Shown here: one piece after another, positions 45,479-56,313 of the stretch | Layout of the letters: each line of letters opens with the position of its first letter | Position numbering within the stretch: position 1 is the stretch's first letter | NCBI RefSeq assembly: GCF_000521215.1 | Contig: NZ_KI928941.1 | Location: 1-64,000, forward strand | DNA length: 64,000 nucleotides | Direction: 5' to 3' | Origin: Labrenzia sp. DG1229 | GTDB taxonomy: Bacteria > Pseudomonadota > Alphaproteobacteria > Rhizobiales > Stappiaceae | The notes under the pieces: model-generated | The model's input: the letters and a program-made list of their open reading frames with translations, nothing else | What the model was told of the DNA's origin: nothing | The model's database searches: none | Made by a program: the position numbers and the translations under genes

Positions 45479-46096
45479 TCAATCGCGCGGGTAAATCCAT
45501 TGCTCGGAAATATGTGCGGTGACAGCTTCTCCTGGCCTGATCACGCCCGGCTTTTCAATGTATCCGACCAGACCGCGCAGACCTCTTGCCTTTCGCGGAA
45601 ACAGCAGGTCCAACCCTTCCCTGTCCGGATAATTGGATGCGATCGCTTCTCCTGCAAACCGGCACGGCAGGTTGTCACCATCGATGCGGATCACTGTACC
45701 ACTTTCAAAAACCAGCCGGGTACGTGGCGGCAGTCTGGTCAGGTTGGCAATCCCGGACAGCATGATATTGCCGCCAATCCACTCCGCGCGGATTTCATCA
45801 AGCTCCATCAGATCAGCGATCCTGGAGAGTTCAACTCCCGACAGGATTGAAACCTGTCGTTCGTTGCACATCTCGGTGCCACGCGGATACCAGGGTTCCC
45901 GGCCTCCGGATTTTCTCGTCATGCCGGCATGCCTGTCACCGGGGATCCCTTCAAAGGTGAGTTCCAGGCTCTCGTCAGCAACGGTTTGAAAATCTTCCGG
46001 CGCCTCTGTCCGGAAGATGCCTTCTACCCGCCCGGCCACCCTGAATTTGGGAGTTATCCGGATATCTTCCTGCAACAACGATGCTTGATCAGTCAT
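45479..46096 (-). CDS. MOSC domain protein
   Basis: A 205-residue single-domain MOSC protein: EGIPGDRHAGMTRK and NERQVSILS at the N-terminal half, and DNLPCRFAGEAI with the conserved cysteine as the sulphur-carrying residue. MOSC domains bind molybdenum cofactor and carry sulphur from pyridoxal-type enzymes; the specific role is not known. The ATG at 46096 is preferred; an upstream frame reaches 46129 without domain sequence. It is 17 bases upstream of the RidA-like gene. Confidence 0.9.
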   Translation of the reverse strand: MTDQASLLQEDIRITPKFRVAGRVEGIFRTEAPEDFQTVADESLELTFEGIPGDRHAGMTRKSGGREPWYPRGTEMCNERQVSILSGVELSRIADLMELDEIRAEWIGGNIMLSGIANLTRLPPRTRLVFESGTVIRIDGDNLPCRFAGEAIASNYPDREGLDLLFPRKARGLRGLVGYIEKPGVIRPGEAVTAHISEQWIYPRD

Positions 46097-46113
46097 TTCG
46101 TCGGTCGACCTTG

Positions 46114-46323
46114 TCAGAACTTGTACCAATAGCGATCAGGTATCGCCCGCTCCCGGTTCGTCATCAAGTCATTTTCAATCCCGACGATCAGTCGGTCTCC
46201 GGGACCAGTCTCTTCAATCACAGCACAGCACACCGGGGCGACCGGAATGATTTGCACCTTCAAAGAAAATGAAAATTGAAACAAAGCCGTGCATGTTTTT
46301 GCCTCGCCCAGGAATTCCCGCAT
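46114..46323 (-). CDS. Possible small protein upstream of the MOSC gene
   Basis: A 69-codon frame (MREFLGEAKTC ... RYWYKF) ends 17 bases before the MOSC start. Its third codon positions look like those of neighbouring genes, but no ribosome binding site is well placed and no family is recognised. It could be real or a chance open frame. Confidence 0.25.
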   Translation of the reverse strand: MREFLGEAKTCTALFQFSFSLKVQIIPVAPVCCAVIEETGPGDRLIVGIENDLMTNRERAIPDRYWYKF

Positions 46324-46444
46324 AGAAGACAACACCACTTCCAAATTGGTATCGGGAGCGAGGTTATCGTGAAACTGCGTTGAAACTGAAATACCTGGCG
46401 TATTGAGCCGATGAGATTTCCTGACACATCCCCTGGAAGAAGAA

Positions 46445-46463
46445 GCCCCGCAGATTGCGGGGC
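46445..46463 (-). terminator. Rho-independent terminator of the His/Pro/Tyr-rich protein gene
   Basis: GCCCCGCA-GAT-TGCGGGGC: a perfect 8-bp stem with a 3-base loop, 18 bases after the stop at 46481, followed on the minus strand by TTCTTCTTCC. It ends the exported-protein transcript. Confidence 0.7.
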
Positions 46464-46480
46464 CGTTTGTTGAGCGAAAA

Positions 46481-47308
46481 TCACTGAAGCGGGACGGTGC
46501 AAACCATCTGCGTATGTTGTGAATTGATCCAGCAATTTGGCGGAAGTGCCCCGGTCGGGATCGGATAATAGTAGTAGGTTGGCTGCTTCGACGCATTGGC
46601 GATCGCAGCCCCGGTTGCAACACCGGCCGCGTAAGCTCCCGGGTGATAGTAGGGACCATGAGGCGGGTAATAGGGATGGTACGGCGGATAATACGGATGA
46701 TAGGGATGATACGGGTGATGCCAGGCCCGGCAACGCGGATCCTGCGGCGCGTGGTAGCAATAGGGACCGTAGGGTTCAAAACCTACTGAACCCGGTGCCT
46801 TTGCGGTTGTTTGACCGTGGCGAAGGTGCGGTTGACGGGCACTGCGATCAATAAACAGGGCAACTCCTTTTGCGCTCTCAGGCAAGTCCCCGCGCAAAAC
46901 CTTGACGCCATAAACCACCGACGAACCCTCCATCTTTGCGGAGGTCAGCTCCACCAAAGCCGGCGCTTTGTCCGTCTTGCTCAGGACGGAGACAACTGCA
47001 TTGGGCGGGTCACCCTTGAAGCCGTTGTCAGCATCCCAGTAACCCGCAAAATCCGAGTTGGAGATCTGTCCGCCGACCCGGTACGGCCGATCGCTGAAAA
47101 ACAGCACACCGGTATTGGCATCCGAGAGTGTAAGAGAACTGCCGTCATAGGACATTTCTCCGGCTTGCTGAACAAAGTCGTATGTCGGCGGCGGTGTCGG
47201 GTCGGCGGCGGCCGGTTGTGCGTTCTGCGCCTGAACCACTCCAATCCCCATCGCGGCCAACAGACCGGCGCCGACAACCATTCGGCGACTTTTCTTCAAA
47301 CAGATCAT
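46481..47308 (-). CDS. Exported His/Pro/Tyr-rich repeat protein of unknown function
   Basis: 275 residues beginning with a signal peptide (MVVGAGLLAAMGIGVVQA, cleavage near residue 28). The middle region is a globular domain (about 45-155), and residues 197-223 form a low-complexity tract of repeated HPY/YPP units such as HPYHPYHPYYPPYHPYY. Such His/Tyr-rich stretches can bind metal ions (Cu, Zn, Ni) or anchor to the cell wall or a polymer; both are inference. Cysteines occur near 184, 193, 259 and 270. The start at 47308 follows GGAGGA. I do not recognise the family. Confidence 0.8.
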   Translation of the reverse strand: MICLKKSRRMVVGAGLLAAMGIGVVQAQNAQPAAADPTPPPTYDFVQQAGEMSYDGSSLTLSDANTGVLFFSDRPYRVGGQISNSDFAGYWDADNGFKGDPPNAVVSVLSKTDKAPALVELTSAKMEGSSVVYGVKVLRGDLPESAKGVALFIDRSARQPHLRHGQTTAKAPGSVGFEPYGPYCYHAPQDPRCRAWHHPYHPYHPYYPPYHPYYPPHGPYYHPGAYAAGVATGAAIANASKQPTYYYYPIPTGALPPNCWINSQHTQMVCTVPLQ

Positions 47309-47500
47309 TCTTAAAAATCCTCCTCCCGGGCAAGAGGGAGGCCCGGTCGCTGACAAGTCACTTACACGCGAGCATCCCGTTCAGATTGTTACACTGAACA
47401 CAGTCTGCCTTCCAGATTGCAGCCGGACAATGGCGATCAGATTAATTAAGTGAAAGGTATGGCTCCAATTTAAGCTGCAGAACATTCTGCAATTCGGATA

Positions 47501-49537
47501 TCAGGCGGCATCCTGCCGGAACCCATCAAGGCAGCGGATGACCTTTCTGGCGTGGTAGAGCATCGCAACCCAGTCCGTCATGAAACGATCGTCGTCCTCG
47601 GCGGTTTCCGGTATCGCGGCCTTCCACTCCTCAGCCAGACCCGGCATGGCCTGCTTGCCTTTTCCGTCCAGAACGGCGCCGATTTCATCGTGAATACGCT
47701 TGTCCATTGTGGCGACAAGCGTTTTGACGATTGCATATTTGTCAGAGGCGTCCAGGACGTTGGCTCTCGCCTGGCGATACAGCGCGATATAATCCGCCAA
47801 CAGGACAACAAGCGTATCCAGTTTGCTTGAGGACCTGGTGAAGGACGACCAGGGAGCGCGTTCCGTGCGATAAGTTCTGGCAGTTGCAAGCACTTTGTGG
47901 GCAGTGGCCTTCAACCTGGTGTAGCCGGGATCATTCGGCCCGCTATCCGTCTTGAGGTATTCCGAGCAGGCGTTCAGATAAGAGGCCTCCAGCCGCTCGA
48001 CACTATCACCGCTTCTGTTCGGGAAGAGCAGCCAGGCCGCGGCCAGCCCTACAGCCGCACCAATCAGTGTGTCGTAAAGACGGGACCAGAATTCCGCAGT
48101 GGGCAATCCGGTCAGCGTCTGTAGCCCGATCAGCACGAGGAAGCTGATGATCCCTGCAGCGATCCCATAGTTGCGTTCAACCAGAACAATTACCGGAGGC
48201 AACAGCAGGACGATCAGGGCAACCCGAAGTTCGGGATAGCCTGCCAGCAGCGGCTCCAGAAGAATTGCACACACGAATCCGACCGCGGTGCCCAGCGTGC
48301 GCTGCACGGTCTTTTTCATTGTTGCGCCAAGACTGCCGCAAAGAACAACGATAACCGTGATGGTGACCCAGTAGGCGTGACTCAGATTGAAATAGATACC
48401 GATGCCGTATCCGACACTGGCAGCGACACTTGCCTGAACCGCAAGTCGCCATGAAATCAGCTGCCACCAGTTTCCCGATTTGACATCCAGCCCGGTGTCG
48501 TCGTCTGCCCTCAGTTGCGCTGTCCCTTCTGCCAGTTTCCAGATCCGCTCGAAAGCCTGCGCAATTCTCAATAGCTGAGACTTGTCGCCCTTTTGAAATC
48601 CGACTGCAAGTTCCGCCCAGGCCACGTCAAAGGGTGTTTCGCCGGACGGACTGTCGGACCTCACTACCTTCTCCTGAACCTGACCAACCACTTGCTGATA
48701 AGTGGCGTTCGTGATCAATTCCGCCCGGCATTCAGGCGAGAGCGCAGCCGTCGCATCGCGCACGACTTCCAGTGCAAGCTGCATCATCGCCGCCGATTCT
48801 AGCGACAGTCCTCGGATAGCCGATCCGGGTTCTGCCAGGTCGATGCTCGTTTCCAGCTCCGAACGCAGACTTGCGATGTCGGAGAGGTTCAGCCGGCGGC
48901 GCCTGTCGATCGAAAGCTGTCCGTTTGCTGCTAGCTTCAGGTAATCAGCCATTGCCTGCCGATTTGCCCTTTCGACCCTGCGATACGTCTTTTCGGGTGA
49001 CGGCCTCCAGAAGCCGATGCGGATCACGAAGGCCAGTACGGCGCCAAAAACCGTCATGGCCGGCAACCAGAATCCCGGCGACCCCGAACCGCTCGACATG
49101 ATCACGAACAGCCAGTAAATCGACACCATTCGCCCCGTCCGCAACCAGAACGGCCCAAAGCCTTCAAGACCGAAGCCGATGGCAATGAAGCCAATCCACA
49201 TGGCCTGAAGCACGACCTGCGTGTTCTCGCCCGCGATCAGTTCGGACACCATTCCCACGACTGCCAGGCCTGTCATGATCAGTCCAAGCCAAAAAAGGTT
49301 GCTGGCCTCCTGCCTGCGGGTCGAAATCGGCGTGAACAAAAGACAATGCGCGCCGGCGGCAGCCGCCAGAACAGAAAGCGTAAAACCCGGAACACCATTG
49401 GCGAAAGGCCCTAGCTGGTTGGCCAGCAAACCTGCCGTGATAACCGTGATCATCAGATGCGCCCCGCGCACCAGGCGCAATGCGCCGGGGTCATACCGGA
49501 CAAAACGGTTCATCGTTCGAAAGATCGGCTGAAGCAT
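47501..49537 (-). CDS. FUSC family inner-membrane protein
   Basis: About 678 residues with the fusaric-acid-resistance (FUSC) pattern: an N-terminal block of about six helices, a long soluble helical middle (about 230-360), then a second block of helices with YWVTITVIVVLCGSLGATM and the conserved YDTLIGAAVGLAAAWLLFP, and a soluble C-terminal tail. FUSC proteins export aromatic or hydrophobic compounds, usually with a membrane-fusion partner; none is adjacent here. A tandem paralogue lies 81 bases upstream. The ATG at 49537 (MLQPIFRTMN) matches the start of the paralogue. Confidence 0.88.
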   Translation of the reverse strand: MLQPIFRTMNRFVRYDPGALRLVRGAHLMITVITAGLLANQLGPFANGVPGFTLSVLAAAAGAHCLLFTPISTRRQEASNLFWLGLIMTGLAVVGMVSELIAGENTQVVLQAMWIGFIAIGFGLEGFGPFWLRTGRMVSIYWLFVIMSSGSGSPGFWLPAMTVFGAVLAFVIRIGFWRPSPEKTYRRVERANRQAMADYLKLAANGQLSIDRRRRLNLSDIASLRSELETSIDLAEPGSAIRGLSLESAAMMQLALEVVRDATAALSPECRAELITNATYQQVVGQVQEKVVRSDSPSGETPFDVAWAELAVGFQKGDKSQLLRIAQAFERIWKLAEGTAQLRADDDTGLDVKSGNWWQLISWRLAVQASVAASVGYGIGIYFNLSHAYWVTITVIVVLCGSLGATMKKTVQRTLGTAVGFVCAILLEPLLAGYPELRVALIVLLLPPVIVLVERNYGIAAGIISFLVLIGLQTLTGLPTAEFWSRLYDTLIGAAVGLAAAWLLFPNRSGDSVERLEASYLNACSEYLKTDSGPNDPGYTRLKATAHKVLATARTYRTERAPWSSFTRSSSKLDTLVVLLADYIALYRQARANVLDASDKYAIVKTLVATMDKRIHDEIGAVLDGKGKQAMPGLAEEWKAAIPETAEDDDRFMTDWVAMLYHARKVIRCLDGFRQDAA

Positions 49538-49618
49538 CGGTAGAACTTGAATCCCGGAAGCCAATATCCTGACCCTATTGGAGAATTTGATTTGTACCAA
49601 GGTTGGCCCGGGCCGAAT

Positions 49619-51703
49619 TCACCGGTCCAGCGCCAGGGCTGCGGCCCACTTGGGATCCCGCCTCAACCCATCCAGGCAGGTAACGACCTTCCGCACGTAA
49701 TAGAGCATCGCAACCCAGTCGGTCATGAGTTGTTCTCCTCTCCCGCCGGCTACTGGTATCATGGACTTCCATTCTTCAACCAGACCGGGAACGGTCTGTT
49801 TCTCCCTGCCGTCCAGAACTGCCTCGAATTCATCATGCATCCGCTTGTCCATTTTGGCGATGATCGGCGAGAGCGGTGGCTCGAAGTCGTACTTTGCGGT
49901 CTCGGCCACGACGGTCATCCGCGACTGGCGATAGAGAACAACATAATCGGCAAGAACCAGAACCATGATATCAAGCTCATCGGAGGAATTCGCGAAGGAA
50001 GCCCAGGGCGATTGTTCCACGCGATAGTCCTGCGCAGCAGTCACCAGGTTATTTGCCGCTGACTTCAAGCTGGCATATTCCTTCTTTTGCTCCGCTTCGG
50101 TCCGGTTCTCCACTTTCAGGTATTTGTAGCAGGCGGCGATATAGTCGATTGCAAGTGCGTGGACGTTTTCAGCGCTTTTCCGCGGTAGCAGCAACCTGGC
50201 CGCGGCCAGGCCCGCGGCGGCTCCGATCAGCGTGTCGTAAAGGCGTGGCCAGAACTGCGCGACCGGCATTCCCGTGAGGGCCTGAAGTCCAATCAAGACG
50301 ACAAAGCTTATGATTCCGGATGCTATGCCGTAGTTCCGTTCCAGAAAGACAACAATCGGTGGCAGCAACAGGATTATCAGCACAAGCCGGATTTCCGGAA
50401 ACTGTGCGAGAACGGGCTCCACAGCCAAGGCAATCGACACGCCAATCGCGGTCCCCACAGTCCGAGAAACCGTTTTCTTGACGGTCGCTCCAAGACTGGC
50501 ACACATGACGACGACAACCGTGACCGTGATCCAATAGACGTGACTCAGGCCGAAATAGACACCCAATCCATAACAGGTCGCGGCGGCGGCACTCGCTTGA
50601 AGTGCCAATTCCCACGAAATTTTCCGCCACCACCGCGACTGCGCTGAACTGCCCGCAGCATTCGGTACAGGCCGTACGTTTTCAGTCGCTCGAGACAGCT
50701 GCCACAGTCTTTGAAACGCTTGCACAATCCGGAGCAGATGGAATTGATCGTCGGTTGAAACATCCGCAAGCGAACGGGACCAAACGTCATCCAGGCCCGG
50801 TCTTTCGGTGACCAGTTCACCCGTCTCGAGGTTGTTCATAATGCCCCGGACGGTGGCCCGGTAGGATTTTCCTTCCGTCAAATCGGCACGGCATTGATCC
50901 GAAAGGGCCGAGACAGCTTCCCTGACCACTTCCAGTGCGAGTTGCATCATGGCGGCAGCTTCCGGCGACAAAGCCCTCAAATCGTTTTTGGGACCGATCA
51001 ACTGCGTGCAGGTTTCCAGCTCGGTCCGAAGAGCGGCAAGACGCGCCAGGTTCTTCTTGCGCAAACCGGCACTGTTCAGGCTGCCCAGAGCAGCAAGTTG
51101 AAGATACTCTGCAACGACTTTCCGATTGGTCCTTTCCACTCGCATCAAGGTTTTCGTCGGCGACGGCCGCCACAGGCAGATGCGGAACAAAAATGCGACT
51201 GCAGTTCCCAATATGCCCATGGCTGGCAGCCAGATACCGGGCGCGACGGGTTGGCTGGCGACGACGACAAAGATCCAGAAAATTGCCAATAATCGACCTG
51301 CCCTGAGCCAGAACGGCCCGAGCCCATCCATGCCGAAACCAACCGCGATCACGCCGATCCACAGAACCTGAAGAACGGGGACGGCCGTTTCCTGAAACAA
51401 CGCGATGATCACGGCACCAACTGCAAAACTTACCGTCAAAATGGCACCGAGCCAGAAAATGTCGGATGCTTCCTTCTTTCTGGTCGATACAGGTGTGAAT
51501 ACGAGTACGCCGGCTCCCGCTCCGGCCGCGAGCACGGCAAGGTCGAAACCGGAGACAGGAGACTGAAAAAGATGCGCGAGTTGCATCGCCAACAGCGAAG
51601 AAGCAACGATCGTCAAGGTCATGTCTATGCCGCGCATCAGTCGCAACGCGCCGGGGTCGTAGCGCCCGAGGCCCGTTAGCGAACGCGTTATCGGCTGAAG
51701 CAT
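49619..51703 (-). CDS. FUSC family inner-membrane protein (tandem paralogue)
   Basis: 694 residues, sharing with its neighbour the RYDPGALRLMRG start region, FTPVSTRKKEASDIFWLG, the LGATVKKTVSRTVGTAIG segment and YDTLIGAAAGLAAARLLLP. The two genes therefore arose by tandem duplication. Membrane helices and soluble middle region are placed as in the partner. Sequence divergence is considerable, so the duplication is old and the substrates may differ. The terminator and gap of 186 bases upstream separate it from ettA. Confidence 0.88.
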   Translation of the reverse strand: MLQPITRSLTGLGRYDPGALRLMRGIDMTLTIVASSLLAMQLAHLFQSPVSGFDLAVLAAGAGAGVLVFTPVSTRKKEASDIFWLGAILTVSFAVGAVIIALFQETAVPVLQVLWIGVIAVGFGMDGLGPFWLRAGRLLAIFWIFVVVASQPVAPGIWLPAMGILGTAVAFLFRICLWRPSPTKTLMRVERTNRKVVAEYLQLAALGSLNSAGLRKKNLARLAALRTELETCTQLIGPKNDLRALSPEAAAMMQLALEVVREAVSALSDQCRADLTEGKSYRATVRGIMNNLETGELVTERPGLDDVWSRSLADVSTDDQFHLLRIVQAFQRLWQLSRATENVRPVPNAAGSSAQSRWWRKISWELALQASAAAATCYGLGVYFGLSHVYWITVTVVVVMCASLGATVKKTVSRTVGTAIGVSIALAVEPVLAQFPEIRLVLIILLLPPIVVFLERNYGIASGIISFVVLIGLQALTGMPVAQFWPRLYDTLIGAAAGLAAARLLLPRKSAENVHALAIDYIAACYKYLKVENRTEAEQKKEYASLKSAANNLVTAAQDYRVEQSPWASFANSSDELDIMVLVLADYVVLYRQSRMTVVAETAKYDFEPPLSPIIAKMDKRMHDEFEAVLDGREKQTVPGLVEEWKSMIPVAGGRGEQLMTDWVAMLYYVRKVVTCLDGLRRDPKWAAALALDR

Positions 51704-51841
51704 CGGCTTAACTTGAAGCAAACCCTGAACTCTTCGATCAATTGCCAATGGGCCCGGATGCAGCACAAGAGCGTGCTGTCCGGGGAAACGTGTACAGAAT
51801 GCAACCGGAAGGCATCGTTCGTAAAGAGACGGCAGGCAAAC

Positions 51842-51870
51842 AAAAAAAGGCGGCCCGCAAGGCCGCCTTT
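51842..51870 (-). terminator. Rho-independent terminator of ettA
   Basis: AAAGGCGGCC-CGCAA-GGCCGCCTTT: a perfect 10-bp stem with a 5-base loop, and the minus-strand message continues with a run of seven U. It lies 20 bases after the ettA stop. Confidence 0.9.
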
Positions 51871-51889
51871 CGTCAGTCTGTTTTGCCGC

Positions 51890-53538
<1,649 letters not shown>

Positions 53539-54074
53539 GGGGCTCCGCTTCTCCACTTTCGAAAACTGACGGGAATCTCTGGAATTCTGCCGCGTCTTTT
53601 AGGGGAAATGAGCGCCGGGGGCAATGGGGAGAATGCAGCCGGAAACCAGCCGGCTCCATACGCACACTCCATGACGAACAACATCAGTCTCTCAGGTGTT
53701 CAATGAGGCAGCCCAGCGAGGGCTTGCGACATCCACATCAGGACACGGCGGCGCGGCGCGTCCGGGTTGACTTTTTCCGCAAATCCAAATCGCGCTCCGG
53801 ACATCCAAAGAGCCGTCCGCACCGGACAACCTCGCTTCGACTAAAAACAACACCCAGTAAATATACGCATTGGTTGTGGTAACGATCATAAATGTGAACA
53901 ATTTTATACTGTCAATACAACCTAGTCTCAACTCAATTAAGTTGTTTCAAAATATACAAGATTCAAATTCATTGCGCACCGAAAATTGCGTTGTCGATTT
54001 TCGGAAAAACCGTAATTTTTTATTTACGCATACATTCAACACTACCCAGAGTTTAAATCTCGTGGAGCGTTGAG
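53539..54074. other. Long intergenic region between ettA and the chemoreceptor gene
   Basis: 536 bases between divergent genes. The ettA-proximal half is ordinary in composition; 53870-54070 is clearly AT-rich and holds an imperfect palindrome (CAACT-N6-AGTTG at 53929-53944) and a stem-loop at 53979-54004. Open frames here are short, lack ribosome binding sites and are not called. Confidence 0.55.
53979..54004. repeat. Stem-loop in the chemoreceptor upstream region
   Basis: CCGAAAAT / ATTTTCGG, 8-bp arms with a 10-base loop, followed on the plus strand by AAAAACCG and TAATTTTTTATTT. It lies about 70 bases before the chemoreceptor start and could be a regulator site, a leader terminator or the end of a short transcript. 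Confidence 0.35.
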
Positions 54075-56057
54075 ATGGTTGTGCGAAACGGCATTAGATT
54101 TTCAGTTGCCGCAAAAGTACTCACGATAGTTCTTGTCCTCAGTCTGGTAATCGTTGCGCAATCCGTATTCAGTGTCACGCAGCTCAACAAGATCGGCAAG
54201 GAACTTGAGACCATCGCGGAATCCGACATTCCGTTGACCGAAGTGCTGAGCCGGATCACGTCACACCAGCTTGAGCAATCTGTCCTCTTTGAACGGATCC
54301 TGCGTCTCAACGGGCTCGTTGCCGGTGACCTGGAACTGCAACGCAAAGCGGCGCAAAAAAAGTTCAAGGAATACGCTGCACTTGTCGACGAAGAAATTCT
54401 GGAAGGCGAACGAATTGCCGAAGAAGCTTTGAAACACGCCTACGATCAAAAAACGCTCGACGAAATTCAACATGTCCTGGACGCATTGAAAAAGATCGAG
54501 ATCGAACACAAAAGCTACGATCTTCATGCCGAGCAGATTATTTCATATGTCGACAGCAACGAAACCGAAAAGGCGCTTGATCTCCTGCACGAGGTCGAGC
54601 AGGAAGAGGCAAATCTCAACAATGAACTGGTCGCCCTGCTGCATGAAATCGAGACCTTCACCCTCGAGGCGACGTTGGCGGCCGAACAACACGAGAAAGA
54701 AACCGTTCGCATCCTGATCGTTGTCGCGATTGTTTCCACGTTGCTTGGAATTCTCATATCCGCGACGATTGCCCGGCTGACAGTCACGCGCCCGCTGCGC
54801 CGTGTCGCAGGTGCGCTCCACCAGCTTGCCGACAATGATCTTTCAGCCACTGTTGCAGTCAAGGGCAATGACGAGATCGCCGACCTTGCGGAGGCCTTCG
54901 AAACTTTCAAGGACAAGCTGATCCTGATGCGAAAGCTCGAGACCGACCGCAAGGATTCGGAACGCGAGAACATCCGCCAGCGAAGGGAAACGCTTTCGCT
55001 CATGGCGACCGAAGTCCGTGACAAGACAGACCAGGGCATCTCGACGATCGCGAACAGCGCCGATGCGGTCGAGGTTCAGTCCAACGGAATGCGGTCGGCG
55101 CTGGAACGGGCAAGCAGCAGGATTGACGGTCTGCTTTCGCAGGCGAAGGAAACCCATCAACGCTCGATCGAGGCCGGCGAGCTTTCCGAAGGCTTGCTTT
55201 CGGCGATCAGCGAAGTTGCCGAAAAGACGGAAAAAACCAACGAACTGACCACGGAAGCTGTCACGCTGTCTTCGTCCTCACACGAAACGATCGGCGAGCT
55301 TGCGACGGCTGCGGAGAACATTGGGCAGTTCGTGTCCGTCATCAGCGACATTGCCGAAAAGACGAACCTTCTCGCGCTGAATGCCACGATCGAGGCAGCC
55401 CGTGCGGGCGATGCAGGCCGCGGATTTGCCGTTGTCGCCGCGGAAGTCAAGGAACTGGCCGAACAGACCAACCGGTCAACAGAACAGATTTCCGAACAGG
55501 TCGTCACCATTCAGAGCAAGACAGGCGCGGCCGTTTCCTCAATCGACCAGATCATCGAGAGCATCGGCCGCCTGAGCGAAATGGCGGCGTCCGTCGCCTC
55601 CGCCACCGAAGAACAACGTGTGACCACCGAGAATTTCGGTCAGATCGTCAACGAATCCGGCCAGGCGGTCGGCGGTATCACAGATGGCATGTCGGAGGTC
55701 TCCCAGATCGCGCAGGAAACCCTGTCAATCGCCCACACCATGAGCGAGAAAACAAGTTCCATGGCCCTGGCTGCTCAGGACATGCGCGAGGAGATCCCTG
55801 CCATCATCCAGTCGTCGCTCGACGAAACGGAGCGCCGCTCGGCACCGCGCACCGATGTCAACGAAACCATCGAGGCAACAGACGAAACTGGTGACTTTGA
55901 TGCGGTACTTCTGGATCTTTCCGACAAGGGCTGCCGCATCAGCGATCCGGGAAGAGAGCTGAAAGGAAATGTCGAGATCAATGTTCCAGGAGAAGGCTGG
56001 GTCTCGCACATGGTCGTTTGGACCGAAATGGACAAGGTCGGACTGACAAGAATATGA
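54075..56057 (+). CDS. Methyl-accepting chemotaxis protein with C-terminal PilZ-like domain
   Basis: A 660-residue chemoreceptor. It has TM1 (about 11-33), a helical periplasmic sensor (about 35-210), TM2 (about 211-233), a HAMP domain (232-290) and a long methyl-accepting/signalling coiled coil with the conserved tip at 427-455 (EKTNLLALNATIEAARAG). Beyond the usual end it continues into a PilZ-like region (about 587-660) with R588xxxR592 (RSAPR) and D614xSxxG619 (DLSDKG), both intact motifs for cyclic-di-GMP binding. The receptor may thus couple chemotaxis to c-di-GMP levels. No CheA/CheW is in the window. Confidence 0.9.
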   Translation: MVVRNGIRFSVAAKVLTIVLVLSLVIVAQSVFSVTQLNKIGKELETIAESDIPLTEVLSRITSHQLEQSVLFERILRLNGLVAGDLELQRKAAQKKFKEYAALVDEEILEGERIAEEALKHAYDQKTLDEIQHVLDALKKIEIEHKSYDLHAEQIISYVDSNETEKALDLLHEVEQEEANLNNELVALLHEIETFTLEATLAAEQHEKETVRILIVVAIVSTLLGILISATIARLTVTRPLRRVAGALHQLADNDLSATVAVKGNDEIADLAEAFETFKDKLILMRKLETDRKDSERENIRQRRETLSLMATEVRDKTDQGISTIANSADAVEVQSNGMRSALERASSRIDGLLSQAKETHQRSIEAGELSEGLLSAISEVAEKTEKTNELTTEAVTLSSSSHETIGELATAAENIGQFVSVISDIAEKTNLLALNATIEAARAGDAGRGFAVVAAEVKELAEQTNRSTEQISEQVVTIQSKTGAAVSSIDQIIESIGRLSEMAASVASATEEQRVTTENFGQIVNESGQAVGGITDGMSEVSQIAQETLSIAHTMSEKTSSMALAAQDMREEIPAIIQSSLDETERRSAPRTDVNETIEATDETGDFDAVLLDLSDKGCRISDPGRELKGNVEINVPGEGWVSHMVVWTEMDKVGLTRI

Positions 56058-56313
56058 GTACTTCTGATATCCGGTGCAGCCCGACCGGATGGAGGGAAAC
56101 CACTATCGCTACCGACAGCATTGTCCAGATGATTGAGCAAAGGTCTGGCGGCCGGTTGTCCGTCCCTTCCAGTCCCAAACTCGAAACGGGCACACCGCGG
56201 CTGACATTCCATTTCATGTCATACTGCTGAAATTCCTTGCCACCAATACGTGTTGAAATGCGAAAATACCCGGAAACAATGGTTGCCTCGCCAATTCGAT
56301 ATTCGGTCAAAGG

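Noticed and set aside
46650-46735. Possible tandem or CRISPR-like repeat
   Set aside because: The short repeats are irregular and encode the HPY/YPP protein tract; there are no spacers of constant length and no cas genes.
53870-54073. Short frame in the AT-rich leader of the chemoreceptor gene
   Set aside because: Composition-driven open frame directly before the true start, with no ribosome binding site.
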